A stretch of 47,133 nucleotides of DNA from Clostridiaceae bacterium (GTDB lineage Bacteria; Bacillota; Clostridia; Saccharofermentanales; DTU023), in the NCBI GenBank assembly GCA_012799825.1, contig JAAZKK010000072.1:1-47133 (forward strand), written 5' to 3'. Within the stretch, counting starts at the first letter, position 1, and each line of letters begins with the position of its first letter. The notes beneath the pieces were generated by a model that was not told the origin of the DNA, made no database searches, and was given only the letters and a program-made list of their open reading frames with translations. This document shows, piece after piece, positions 36,461 to 44,582 of this stretch. The translations under genes and the position numbers were made by a program.

Positions 36461-37186
36461 TTATGAGCTGCCGTAACGTCGCTTGCGACTCATGAAATCT
36501 GCAATCGCAGAATCAAGCTCTTTCTCACCGAAATCTGGCCAGAGTGTGTCATCAAAATATAGTTCCGCATAAGCTGCTTGCCACAATAAAAAATTGGAAA
36601 GACGCATTTCACCGCCTGTGCGGATAATAAGATCAGGATCCGGAACATCGGACAAATAAAGGTAGGAAGCGAAACGATCTTCATCTATCGCCTGAGGGGG
36701 CTCTCCTCGTTCGACGGCATCTTTTATAGCGGAGTGTGTCGCTGTGACGATTTCACGACGTCCGCCATAATTGAATGCGATGATCAGCTGTAAACGATTT
36801 CGATCGGCAGATGTCGTTTCAGCCTCGTCCATCGTCTGGGTTAAAAGCGGCGGCAAACCTTGCCGATCTCCCATAAATCGGAGACGCACGCCTTCTTGGC
36901 GCAATTCGTCCGCGTATTTATTGAAATATAGGACAAGCAAACGCATCAGACCGCGCACTTCGCGTTCCGAACGCTTCCAATTCTCCGTCGAAAAAGCGTA
37001 GAGCGTCAGATAAGCGATGTCGCGCTGAATGCAAAGTCTCGAGAGCTTATGTACATTTTCCGCACCTGTTCGATGTCCGAATTCAGCACGTCTGCCCTGA
37101 CGCTTGGCCCATCTGCGATTGCCGTCCATAATGACGGCTAAATGTCGCAGCTTATTGTCCGTCGTCTTCAGACTGTCTTTATCCAC
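36461..37186 (-). CDS. uppS: Isoprenyl transferase (undecaprenyl diphosphate synthase)
   Basis: 241 residues, cis-prenyltransferase fold. It shows HLAVIMDGNRRWAKRQG with the catalytic Asp, GHRTGAEN, YAFSTENWKRS, and the C-terminal RTGGEMRLSNFLLWQAAYAELYF. It makes the C55 lipid carrier for peptidoglycan. The start is GTG at 37186; the nearest ribosome binding site (GGAGAT) overlaps the frr stop 12 nt upstream. The seven-base gap to frr suggests coupling. Confidence 0.97.
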   Translation of the reverse strand: MDKDSLKTTDNKLRHLAVIMDGNRRWAKRQGRRAEFGHRTGAENVHKLSRLCIQRDIAYLTLYAFSTENWKRSEREVRGLMRLLVLYFNKYADELRQEGVRLRFMGDRQGLPPLLTQTMDEAETTSADRNRLQLIIAFNYGGRREIVTATHSAIKDAVERGEPPQAIDEDRFASYLYLSDVPDPDLIIRTGGEMRLSNFLLWQAAYAELYFDDTLWPDFGEKELDSAIADFMSRKRRYGSS

Positions 37187-37193
37187 GGAACTG

Positions 37194-37766
37194 TCAGATC
37201 TCCATCAACTCTCGGTTTTTATTTTCAACCGTGGTGTCGACATTAGCGATGTATTGATCCGTCAACTCCTGTACATCGTCACAAAGTTTGAAGGACAAAT
37301 CCTCCGGAATCAACTTGTCTTTGCCCATCGATTTAAACTTATCGTTAGCATCACGACGGATATGTCGTATGGTGACTTTCGCGCTCTCTCCTTTTTTTGA
37401 GACATCACGCGTCAACTCGCGGCGACGTTCTTCTGTCAATGCAGGAAAAACCAAGCGAATGCAGCGGCCGTCGTTGACGGGATTGATCCCAATGTCCGAG
37501 GCTTGTAGTGCGCGCTCGATTTCCTTGAGCATCGATGTATCCCAAGGCGTAATGACGAGAAGTTTCGCTTCCGGAATCTGTACATTCGCAATTTGCTTGA
37601 TCGGTGTCGGCACCCCGTAATAGGACACTGTAACGGGATCTAGGACGTGCGGGTTTGCCCTGCCGGCACGAACCGTGCGCAAGTCGGCTTCCAACGCCTC
37701 GATCGTTTTTTTCATCTGATCTTCATAATCTTCCATCAACAGGCTGATTTCATCGATCGTCGACAT
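37194..37766 (-). CDS. frr: Ribosome recycling factor
   Basis: 190 residues, slightly longer than the usual 185. It carries the RRF blocks LRTVRAGRANPHVLDPVTVSYYGVPTP, IPEAKLLVITPWD, and the C-terminal VTIRHIRRDANDKFK. It splits post-termination ribosomes with EF-G. A very strong GGAGGAGG precedes the ATG. The 154-bp gap upstream contains its own promoter candidate. Confidence 0.98.
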   Translation of the reverse strand: MSTIDEISLLMEDYEDQMKKTIEALEADLRTVRAGRANPHVLDPVTVSYYGVPTPIKQIANVQIPEAKLLVITPWDTSMLKEIERALQASDIGINPVNDGRCIRLVFPALTEERRRELTRDVSKKGESAKVTIRHIRRDANDKFKSMGKDKLIPEDLSFKLCDDVQELTDQYIANVDTTVENKNRELMEI

Positions 37767-37846
37767 ATGTTTACCTCCTCCTTCAAAAAAAGGACTGTTA
37801 CATCATGTTACCAGATTACCGCGCACTAAAAAAAGCTCGATAATCT

Positions 37847-37855
37847 TTTATAGCA
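37847..37855 (-). promoter_or_regulatory. Extended -10 promoter candidate for frr
   Basis: TGC-TATAAA on the minus strand in the gap after pyrH, about 80 nt before frr. The transcript would start within an imperfect inverted repeat (AGATTATC / GGTAATCT, about 37812-37845) with a T7 stretch in its loop. Confidence 0.4.
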
Positions 37856-37920
37856 CAACGCACTCAAAATAAGTTGAATGAAAAAGAGAACTGAGAAACC
37901 GGAAACGCAAGTCATCTAAG

Positions 37921-38628
37921 TCAACGTTCCGCGACCACCAATGTTCCTATTTTTTCACCCTTCGCGGCGCGAATAACCAGATCAGGATCGCTGTTTGAAA
38001 ACACAAGCAGCGATAAATTGAAATCACGACAAAGCGCTGCCGCAGTCGCATCGATCACACCAAGTCGATTTTCTAAAATCTCATCGTACGTGATCGTGTC
38101 ATAACGCACCGCATCCGGAAAACGATGCGGATCTTTGTCGTAAACACCATCTACTTGTGTCGCCTTGAGTATGACGTCGGCATGGATCATCGCCGCGCGG
38201 AGCGCCGCCGCGGAATCGGTTGAAAAGAAAGGATTGCCCGTCCCGCCGGCAAAAATGACGACTTTGCCCTCATCAAGAAAGCGACGGGCTTTTACGGCAT
38301 CGACCGGTTCGGCCACGGTAGGCATCGGCACTGCCGTCATCAACTCCGCCTTTAATCCTTGGCGAGTCAAGGCATCTCGTAACGCGATGCCATTCATGAC
38401 AGTGGCCAGCATACCGATTTGATCCGCCTCTGTGCGATCCATGTTCTTGGAGAGGCGCCCACGCCAAAAGTTGCCTGCGCCGTTGACAATTGCGATCTCG
38501 TGACCGTTCTCGACAAGACGTCGTACCAGTTCCGCCGCGCGGTCAAGCGCATCCGCATCCAGTCCGAAGCCGTTCTTGCCGGCAAGTGCCTCGCCGGACC
38601 ATTTCAAAAGAAGTCGTTTATATGCCAT
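37921..38628 (-). CDS. pyrH: Uridylate (UMP) kinase
   Basis: 235 residues, amino acid kinase fold. It shows RLLLKWSGEALAG, GAGNFWRGR, DQIGMLATVMNGIALRDAL, the IFAGGTGNPFFSTDSAAALRA loop, and KATQVDGVYDKDP. It phosphorylates UMP to UDP and is usually allosterically controlled by GTP and UTP. AGGAG precedes the ATG. It lies between tsf and frr, the canonical order, but 147 bp from tsf with a GC-rich hairpin and promoter-like sequence between. Confidence 0.98.
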   Translation of the reverse strand: MAYKRLLLKWSGEALAGKNGFGLDADALDRAAELVRRLVENGHEIAIVNGAGNFWRGRLSKNMDRTEADQIGMLATVMNGIALRDALTRQGLKAELMTAVPMPTVAEPVDAVKARRFLDEGKVVIFAGGTGNPFFSTDSAAALRAAMIHADVILKATQVDGVYDKDPHRFPDAVRYDTITYDEILENRLGVIDATAAALCRDFNLSLLVFSNSDPDLVIRAAKGEKIGTLVVAER

Positions 38629-38698
38629 CGTCTTTCTCCTATATTCGACCGCCTACCGAATCCTTCAGGAATGACTAAAGAATCGCGAATGCCCGAGC

Positions 38699-38729
38699 AT
38701 TATGTCATAAAAGGCATCCTGTCCGACAA
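38699..38729 (-). promoter_or_regulatory. Candidate promoter of pyrH
   Basis: TTGTCG (38729-38724), 19-bp spacer, CATAAT (38704-38699), with TG one base before the -10 on the minus strand. It follows the hairpin at 38736-38755. Confidence 0.35.
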
Positions 38730-38735
38730 TCTAAA

Positions 38736-38755
38736 GGGGGCGCATCAGCGCCCCC
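38736..38755 (-). terminator. GC-rich hairpin after tsf, partial terminator
   Basis: A perfect 8-bp stem GGGGGCGC/GCGCCCCC with a four-base loop lies 20 bp past the tsf stop. On the minus strand only TTTAGATTG follows, so termination may be incomplete. It would reduce pyrH expression relative to the abundant rpsB and tsf products. Confidence 0.55.
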
Positions 38756-38775
38756 CGGTATACACGATTCCGCTC

Positions 38776-39426
38776 TTATTTATTGAGCTGTGCGGCGACC
38801 TCATCTGCAAAATTACAGTCTCTTTTTTCAAGGCCCTCACCCATTTCGTAACGCACAAAACGGCGCACATGGATATTCTCGCCGATGCGACCAGAAAGTT
38901 CCTTGATGACTGTCTCACAGGTCTTGCTGTCGTCTTTAATGAAAGGCTGATCGAGCAAGCAGATATCTTTTATATATTTTTCCATCCGTCCCTCGACGAT
39001 TCTGTCGACAACGGCCTCCGGTTTACCGGATTTCAATGTCTGAGCGTGAACCAACTCGCGCTCTCTCTCAATAACTTCCTCGGGTACTTCCTCACGACGC
39101 ACATAAAGCGGGCTCATCGCTGCTACTTGTAGCGCAAGATCGTGAACAAGTGTACGGAAATCCTGGTTATTTGCAGCAAAATCGGTCTCGATATTGACCT
39201 CGATCAATACACCGATACGGCCGCCGGCGTGAATGTACGCATCCACGATGCCCTCGGCTGTAATGCGGCTGGATTTTTTCTCCGCCGTTGCGAGATCGTT
39301 CTTGCGCAGCCATTTAATCGCTTCATCTATGTCACCGTTAGAGGCTTGAAGCGCTCTTTTACAATCCATCATACCGGAGCCGGTAAGATCTCTGAGTTCT
39401 TTAACCATTTGTGCCGTAATTTTCAT
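38776..39426 (-). CDS. tsf: Elongation factor Ts
   Basis: 216 residues, the shorter EF-Ts form seen in many Bacillota. The N-terminal UBA-like domain has VKELRDLTGSGMMDCKRAL, and the core has EVNIETDFAANNQDF, the usual TDFVA(R/K)N motif. The C-terminal RFVRYEMGEGLEKR is also typical. It exchanges GDP for GTP on EF-Tu. AAGGAG precedes the ATG. It follows rpsB after 67 bp and shares its promoter. Confidence 0.98.
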   Translation of the reverse strand: MKITAQMVKELRDLTGSGMMDCKRALQASNGDIDEAIKWLRKNDLATAEKKSSRITAEGIVDAYIHAGGRIGVLIEVNIETDFAANNQDFRTLVHDLALQVAAMSPLYVRREEVPEEVIERERELVHAQTLKSGKPEAVVDRIVEGRMEKYIKDICLLDQPFIKDDSKTCETVIKELSGRIGENIHVRRFVRYEMGEGLEKRDCNFADEVAAQLNK

Positions 39427-39493
39427 ACTTAAACTCCTTCATTCTTCGGTGATCTATCTTTTATCTGAATTAATTTGTATCTATTTCATGCCA

Positions 39494-40285
39494 TTAAAAT
39501 GCGTCGGACTCATCGTACATGTCTTCGTCGTCATAGTCACTATCCGGTTCTTCATGAACGGACGGATCGGTAGATTCATCTTCGTCCAGACGTCTGACAT
39601 CGAAACCTTCTCTGCCTTCAATCACAGCGTTGGCCATGACACTGGTAACCAGTTTAATGGCGCGAATCGCATCATCATTTCCCGGGATAACAAAATCGAC
39701 TTCATCCGGATCGCAGTTTGTGTCAACGATAGCAACGATCGGAATTCCCAGACGACGGGCTTCCGCAATCGCAATATGCTCCTTTTTCGTATCGACAACG
39801 TAAACACAGGTCGGAAGCTGTTTCATGTTCGCGATGCCGCCAAGGTTTCGTTCAAGCTTGTCAAGTTCATTCTTCAATTTCGCGACTTCTTTTTTCGGAA
39901 GATTGATCCACGAGCCGAGTTCTTCAGCTTCGCGGAGTTCATGCAGGCGTTCAATACGCTGTTTAATGGTTCTAAAGTTCGTCAACGTTCCGCCGAGCCA
40001 GCGGTGATTGACATAAAACATGCCGCAACGCTCCGCTTCTTCGCGAATGGCGTCCTGTGCCTGTTTCTTTGTGCCTACAAAAAGTACCGTGCCGCCACGC
40101 GACACAATTTCGCTGATAAAGCGATACGCAATCTCAATCTTGCGGATCGTCTTTTGCAGGTCAACAATGTAGATCCCATTGCGCTCTGTGAAAATGTAGG
40201 GCGCCATTTTTGGGTTCCAACGACGGGTTTGGTGGCCGAAATGCACGCCACCCTCAAGTAACTGTTTCATGGAAACGACTGACAT
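39494..40285 (-). CDS. rpsB: 30S ribosomal protein S2
   Basis: 263 residues from the ATG at 40285, which follows AGGAGG; the frame is open further upstream but that part is the leader. [27 protein letters not shown] and [32 protein letters not shown] are diagnostic. The C-terminal 33 residues form a strongly acidic tail with many Asp and Glu, longer than in most S2. It is the first gene of the ribosomal-isoprenoid array. Confidence 0.98.
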   Translation of the reverse strand: MSVVSMKQLLEGGVHFGHQTRRWNPKMAPYIFTERNGIYIVDLQKTIRKIEIAYRFISEIVSRGGTVLFVGTKKQAQDAIREEAERCGMFYVNHRWLGGTLTNFRTIKQRIERLHELREAEELGSWINLPKKEVAKLKNELDKLERNLGGIANMKQLPTCVYVVDTKKEHIAIAEARRLGIPIVAIVDTNCDPDEVDFVIPGNDDAIRAIKLVTSVMANAVIEGREGFDVRRLDEDESTDPSVHEEPDSDYDDEDMYDESDAF

Positions 40286-40365
40286 AATACCTCCTGTTTT
40301 GTCCTCCGGCGCACGCTTCACCTCTGATATCAGGGCAACAGGTGCCACACGCCGTGTGTTTTCCG
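40286..40365 (-). promoter_or_regulatory. rpsB leader with three consecutive hairpins
   Basis: Between the promoter and the start codon the minus strand can form CACAC-GGC-GTGTG, GGCA-CCTGT-TGCC, and a CTGATATCAG palindrome, then AGGAGG. Ribosomal operons are often autoregulated through leader structures. That this leader binds S2 is an inference. Confidence 0.4.
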
Positions 40366-40371
40366 TTGTCG

Positions 40372-40400
40372 ATCATAGCATAAAAAACGGTCATCGGCAA
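40372..40400 (-). promoter_or_regulatory. Promoter of rpsB-tsf
   Basis: TTGCCG (40400-40395), 17-bp spacer, TATGAT (40377-40372) on the minus strand, giving a leader of about 80 nt. Confidence 0.72.
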
Positions 40401-40506
40401 ACACAAACCAATTTTCTTTTTGATCGTTAATTGCAAAAGTAATCTCATCTCATTCGTGAATATACGTTCTGCAAATTGGCATTGAACAGTAACCTCTAAA
40501 GAACTT

Positions 40507-41697
40507 CTATTGGGTTAGATCTTCATCTATCCATGCGACGATTCGGTAATCGTTTGTTTTGTCATATGTACCAAACGCAAGACCCGTTTGGATCACAATG
40601 GGGTTTTCGCCGGAAGCGCCAGAAATAAACAATTCAGGGTGGTCGTTGCCCGCTTGTGTCTTCGATAAAAAGGCGATTTTCGAACGATCAGGCGACATAA
40701 TTCCATCCCAAGTTATCCGATTGGTAACAGCGGGCAGGATACGCTTCATGTGATCATCTTGATAACTAATATAATCCCAAAATTCGGTAATCTCTGATGT
40801 CGCATCGATAGTAACCAAGAATGGAACAGAAGAACCGTCTTTCGTTGAATCTATGTCATAAACATAGGTACAAAGCATCTTTTTCTCGTCCACCCACTGT
40901 CTGAACTCAACGTGACCATTTGGAATGACCCAGTAACGGTTGCTCGCATCACTATAGATGCTTCTTAGAGACAACGATTCGACAATAGATCCGTCTGGTT
41001 GAATGAAATAATCATTTGTCTTTATTCTATTCACAACAAGCTCAACGGCTGAGCTCTTTAGATTGTCTACTGGTACGCGATAGACACTTGCATCCTGATC
41101 ACTTATGTACATGCCATCCCGTTTTGAATTGCAAAAATAAAAATAATTATCTGGTCCAAATTTCGCACCCCAGTGAATCGGAATATCTGAGAAAGCGCCC
41201 TGTTCCTTAGTGACAAGTTCCGAAACATTAACATATGTACCATCATTTTCAAGCCAACCAACTGTCGATCTTCCACCTAAATGCTGTTGATCGACCCGAA
41301 TAGCCATTCTTTGACAATCGGGTGATAGTGCCTGCCCATAGAGGGGGTGAGTGACCGCGTAGTAACCATAGGGATAAACTCCTGATGGCAGATCAAAAGT
41401 GCTGAGAGGTTTAAATCTACCCGTTTCCGGATTGATCAAGATTACGGAGATCCAGCCTGATACATCTTTGACAGCAACAATACCTTTCATTTCAAATTTC
41501 TCTTCATCCGGCTGGTGTGAATCCTGCGTTTCAGTAGGTTTACTGTCTTCAACAAATTGAGATGAAGTCTGAGGTATCTCGAAAGAGGTATCGTGCGTCT
41601 TAGTGGGTTCATGCTTGTCTCTACTAGGACTGCAACTGATAACTAAAGCGAGTAACATGACTAAAATTAAAATAATGATTGCAATTCTCTTTTTCAT
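40507..41697 (-). CDS. Predicted lipoprotein with TolB-like beta-propeller features
   Basis: 396 residues. The signal is MKKR, a hydrophobic core, then ALVISC-SP, so Cys22 is lipidated. A Thr/Ser/Glu-rich linker (about 25-70) precedes a beta-rich domain with repeats such as ALSPDCQRMAIRVD and MSPDRSKIAFLSK. These resemble the SPDG-x-x-(L/I)AF motif of TolB/WD40-like propellers. No enzymatic motif is visible. AGAGGATG precedes the ATG. It is likely anchored on the outer surface of the cytoplasmic membrane, where it may bind a protein or glycan. The function is unknown. Confidence 0.8.
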   Translation of the reverse strand: MKKRIAIIILILVMLLALVISCSPSRDKHEPTKTHDTSFEIPQTSSQFVEDSKPTETQDSHQPDEEKFEMKGIVAVKDVSGWISVILINPETGRFKPLSTFDLPSGVYPYGYYAVTHPLYGQALSPDCQRMAIRVDQQHLGGRSTVGWLENDGTYVNVSELVTKEQGAFSDIPIHWGAKFGPDNYFYFCNSKRDGMYISDQDASVYRVPVDNLKSSAVELVVNRIKTNDYFIQPDGSIVESLSLRSIYSDASNRYWVIPNGHVEFRQWVDEKKMLCTYVYDIDSTKDGSSVPFLVTIDATSEITEFWDYISYQDDHMKRILPAVTNRITWDGIMSPDRSKIAFLSKTQAGNDHPELFISGASGENPIVIQTGLAFGTYDKTNDYRIVAWIDEDLTQ

Positions 41698-41725
41698 CTT
41701 TTCATCCTCTGCTTGATAACTCCTG

Positions 41726-41744
41726 AATTAATAGTATATTAATT
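41726..41744. promoter_or_regulatory. Inverted repeat overlapping the lipoprotein promoter
   Basis: AATTAATA-GTA-TATTAATT, perfect 8-bp arms with a 3-bp centre, covers the -10 box. It may be an operator. No regulator gene is adjacent, so the protein that would bind it is unknown. Confidence 0.4.
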
Positions 41745-41765
41745 TTCTCCATATTGTACTGTCAA
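41736..41765 (-). promoter_or_regulatory. Promoter of the TolB-like lipoprotein gene
   Basis: Consensus TTGACA (41765-41760), 18-bp spacer, TAATAT (41741-41736) on the minus strand, about 40 nt before the start codon. Confidence 0.6.
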
Positions 41766-41779
41766 GAAGCCGAGCTGGG

Positions 41780-41908
41780 TCAAAGTCGGGTCAGGCAGCA
41801 TCTCCGCACCACCACAAGATAGCCATCAGCAGAGAAGTCCCATCCTATACCGTCAAACCGCTTAGGTACTACAAAATCGCAATTACTAACTTCTTCGAAG
41901 TATACCAT
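41780..41908 (-). pseudogene. 42-codon ORF, possible remnant of a propeller-type gene
   Basis: ATG to TGA, with a GGGGGA stretch before the ATG and a stop just upstream in frame. The segment GWDFSADGYLVVV resembles the FSPDG-x-L-V pattern of TolB-like blades. It could be a fragment left by loss of a paralogue of the neighbouring lipoprotein, a small real gene, or chance. The rest of the 424-bp interval from 41698 to 42121 holds only the two promoters. Confidence 0.25.
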
Positions 41909-41980
41909 TCCCCCAGCATATTTATTTTATTTATAACAATTGATTAAAAAATGAGATCATAACACCCTTTACGTCGGGTC

Positions 41981-42009
41981 TTAACGCGATTTTGTCGCTG
42001 TGATACACT
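41981..42009 (+). promoter_or_regulatory. Candidate promoter of the M20 dipeptidase gene
   Basis: TTAACG, 17-bp spacer, TACACT. The predicted transcript start near 42016 falls on the ribosome binding site of an ATG at 42026, which favours the later start at 42122. Confidence 0.4.
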
Positions 42010-42121
42010 TTTAAAAGGTATAACAATGCGATTTGCGCACAAAAGGGCAAGACGCTCTGCTGTCCATACCGCATTTACGGCATGTCAAGCCGAAAATATT
42101 TTGAATATTGGGAGAGATTGT

Positions 42122-44230
42122 ATGTTATCCAATTCACTACTTAAATTTGCCGCCTCTGAGCACTGGCAGGTGTATAAAGAAGACGCCTGCGTTTTCGGCA
42201 CCGTCAACGGCTACTGCATCACCGCATCGACAAGCGACGCCCTCACTACTTTTTTTGTTCCTGTTGCCGGTATTGCACCGGAGAATCTTATTGAACTCAC
42301 GGTCTGGCTTGAGAAAACGCGTTTCCCGCTCGTGCTGATTAATTACGAAATGACAGATAATTTCATGGCTATCAGGGCGAAAGACACGGCCTTTTCCGGT
42401 ACGGCAGCACAGATGAAGCACTTCCTTGATATTCTCACCGAAAAACTCGATGAGCTTGATATCGATCCGGACGTCTGTGCCATTTGCGGGCTACCCGCAG
42501 ATCATCGCGCACTCTATGTGGGTCTCTTCTGCCATATTCACGCCGATTGCATTCATAAAGTCGGTATCGATTTTACGAATCCCAAACGCGACGTACATAG
42601 CAACGCTGTTTCTGAGATGGAACTCTTGCTTCTAAATGACGCCAATGACGCTCTCGCCGATGAAGAGCTCCCCGAGGAGCCGTCTTTGGATGAGAACGCG
42701 GATTCTCTATCCGGTAGCAACACTGTCGAATCAGCCCCGCTCATCGAAGATTCCAACATCATATCAGCAACAGCCGTAACGTCGGGTGTCGTCACGACTC
42801 TCCCCTTCTCTGATGAGATCGATCCGTCATCTACACCTTCAGATGGAGAAGAAGCAGATGATTCATCCGAGGAGCCGACACCGTCTGGCAAAAATGACAC
42901 ACCCGAACCGGTACCTGAAGAACGACTCCTAGAACTTGCCGAACCTTTTATGCCTTATGAGGAGGCTTTCCTCAGCGATCTTGCCGCTCTTATCGCCATT
43001 CCCAGTGTCCAAGGGAAAGAAGAAGAGGGTGCGCCGTTCGGTCAGGAACCGAAGCGCGCGCTTGAAACTTTTCTTTCAATGGCTGAGCGGATGGGCTTTC
43101 ACACTGTCAATGTCGACAATGTAGCAGGCTATGCCGAAATGGGATCAGGAGACGAGATGGTAGCTTGTGTATGCCATCTTGACGTCGTCCCCGCAGGCAG
43201 CGGCTGGAATCAGGATCCGTGGGAACTTATCCGCGACGGCGACACAATCTCAGGGCGCGGCGTCATAGATGACAAAGGACCTGCCCTAGCCTGTCTCTAT
43301 GCGATGAAAACACTGAAGGACGATGATCATTTTGCACCAAAACGTCGTATCCGCCTGATTGTCGGTACTAATGAAGAATCAGGAAGCCAGTGTCTTGCAC
43401 ATTACGGCCGTTTTGAAGAGATACCTGTCGCAGGTTTTACGCCTGACGCCCGCTTTCCAGCCGTCTACGCTGAAAAGGGCATCGCGCATCTTAGACTCAC
43501 CATGAAACGTCATAGTGAAGATGCCATTAAGGAAGCGTCTGCAGGCAGTGCGGTTAACATGGTTCCAGGATCCTGCGAAGTCCTTTTAAAAGATGGCACG
43601 CCGATCACATATCAAGGGCAAATGGCACATGCCAGTGCACCTGAACTCGGTATTAACGCCATTGCGGAAGCCATGGACGCGCTTGCGACAATGTTTGAAA
43701 AAGACGGCCGTCAAGATGCATTTGTCGATTTCTTCAACACCGTGCTCGGACGGGAAACCGACGGTCAATCTATAGGATTCGCTTTTTGCGATGAGACAGG
43801 AGCGACGACCGTCAACGCCGGACTTCTTTCCATCGACGAGAACGAGGCCGCATTGTCACTTGACATACGCTATTCGGCACACCTTGATTACGAGGAAGCA
43901 AAGACACGCCTCGTAGCTATTGTTGAACCTTTTGATGTAGACGTCTTCTGGGAGAGCCATGTTTCGCCGCTTTACCTTCCAAAGACATCGCCGCTTATCC
44001 GTGCACTGATGGACACGTACACGGAACTCACTGGTACTTCAGGCGAACCGCTAACGATGGGCGGCGGCACCTACGCCCGCACACTCCCCAATATATGCGC
44101 ATTCGGATCAGTCTTCCCCGGGCAACCTGAGGTAGCGCATCAAGCGAATGAACATGTAAAGATAGCGGAACTTCTCGCAGGCGCCAGGCTCTACCAAGAA
44201 GCTCTTAAGCGTCTTGCCAACTGGGAATGA
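42122..44230 (+). CDS. M20 family dipeptidase (PepV-like) with extra N-terminal region
   Basis: 702 residues from the ATG at 42122 (GGGAGAG five bases upstream). An in-frame ATG at 42026 with AAAAGG would add 32 basic residues, so the start is not certain. The N-terminal part of about 145 residues has a cysteine/histidine cluster: C119-x2-C122-x14-C137-H-x-H140-x2-C143. A Ser/Asp/Glu/Pro-rich linker follows to about 270. The C-terminal peptidase has H352-L-D354 in CHLDVVP, GRGVIDDKGP, and E418-E419 in NEESGSQ. These are the M20 catalytic motifs, and the HLDVVP/DDKGP pattern fits the PepV/Sapep dipeptidases, zinc or manganese enzymes that hydrolyse dipeptides in the cytosol. The terminator at 44315 ends the gene. 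Confidence 0.88.
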   Translation: MLSNSLLKFAASEHWQVYKEDACVFGTVNGYCITASTSDALTTFFVPVAGIAPENLIELTVWLEKTRFPLVLINYEMTDNFMAIRAKDTAFSGTAAQMKHFLDILTEKLDELDIDPDVCAICGLPADHRALYVGLFCHIHADCIHKVGIDFTNPKRDVHSNAVSEMELLLLNDANDALADEELPEEPSLDENADSLSGSNTVESAPLIEDSNIISATAVTSGVVTTLPFSDEIDPSSTPSDGEEADDSSEEPTPSGKNDTPEPVPEERLLELAEPFMPYEEAFLSDLAALIAIPSVQGKEEEGAPFGQEPKRALETFLSMAERMGFHTVNVDNVAGYAEMGSGDEMVACVCHLDVVPAGSGWNQDPWELIRDGDTISGRGVIDDKGPALACLYAMKTLKDDDHFAPKRRIRLIVGTNEESGSQCLAHYGRFEEIPVAGFTPDARFPAVYAEKGIAHLRLTMKRHSEDAIKEASAGSAVNMVPGSCEVLLKDGTPITYQGQMAHASAPELGINAIAEAMDALATMFEKDGRQDAFVDFFNTVLGRETDGQSIGFAFCDETGATTVNAGLLSIDENEAALSLDIRYSAHLDYEEAKTRLVAIVEPFDVDVFWESHVSPLYLPKTSPLIRALMDTYTELTGTSGEPLTMGGGTYARTLPNICAFGSVFPGQPEVAHQANEHVKIAELLAGARLYQEALKRLANWE

Positions 44231-44314
44231 CGCTTTAACGACTTCTGCACCAGAGAAGACTTCCGGTGAATGCGCTAACACAATAATATTATTTGATTCA
44301 TTTAGTCAGAAATG

Positions 44315-44346
44315 ATCCGAGATCGGAATGCCCTCTCGGATTTTTT
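44315..44346 (+). terminator. Rho-independent terminator of the dipeptidase gene
   Basis: Perfect 8-bp stem ATCCGAGA/TCTCGGAT with an 11-base loop, followed by a T6 tract. The preceding 85 bases after the stop codon show nothing. Confidence 0.85.
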
Positions 44347-44398
44347 CTATGTGAAAACGAAATTGAATAAAAATAAATTGATAACATATGTGACCAAA

Positions 44399-44428
44399 TT
44401 GTCAGTTTATTCTTTTCTATGTTAGAGT
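44399..44428 (+). promoter_or_regulatory. Promoter of the zinc-uptake operon
   Basis: TTGTCA (44399-44404), 18-bp spacer ending in TGT, then TAGAGT (44423-44428), an extended -10 form. The start of transcription would fall near 44435 inside the palindrome at 44425-44444. The leader is about 150 nt. Confidence 0.5.
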
Positions 44429-44444
44429 TAGTCATGACTAACTC
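44425..44444. promoter_or_regulatory. Perfect 20-bp palindrome, probable metalloregulator operator
   Basis: GAGTTAGTCATGACTAACTC is identical to its own reverse complement and overlaps the -10 box and predicted transcript start of the zinc operon. A repressor bound here would block transcription. Whether it is Zur, AdcR-like (MarR) or DtxR/MntR-like cannot be told from this window; it does not match the Bacillus Zur or streptococcal AdcR consensus as I know them. Confidence 0.65.
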
Positions 44445-44582
44445 AATCAAAGCGGGCCACATTGTTGTTCATAGAGTTCATACGAACAAAGAACAAAGAT
44501 GCGTGAGACTTTAAATCTCTGATGGTCTGAATCTGAACTGATTAGTTTCAATAAATACATACACATAGAGGAGGATGAATTA

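Noticed and set aside
38419-39132. A 237-codon plus-strand ORF spanning pyrH and tsf
   Set aside because: It runs antisense across two certain genes and the hairpin between them.
39449-40261. A 270-codon plus-strand ORF
   Set aside because: It is antisense to rpsB, which is certain from its sequence and ribosome binding site.
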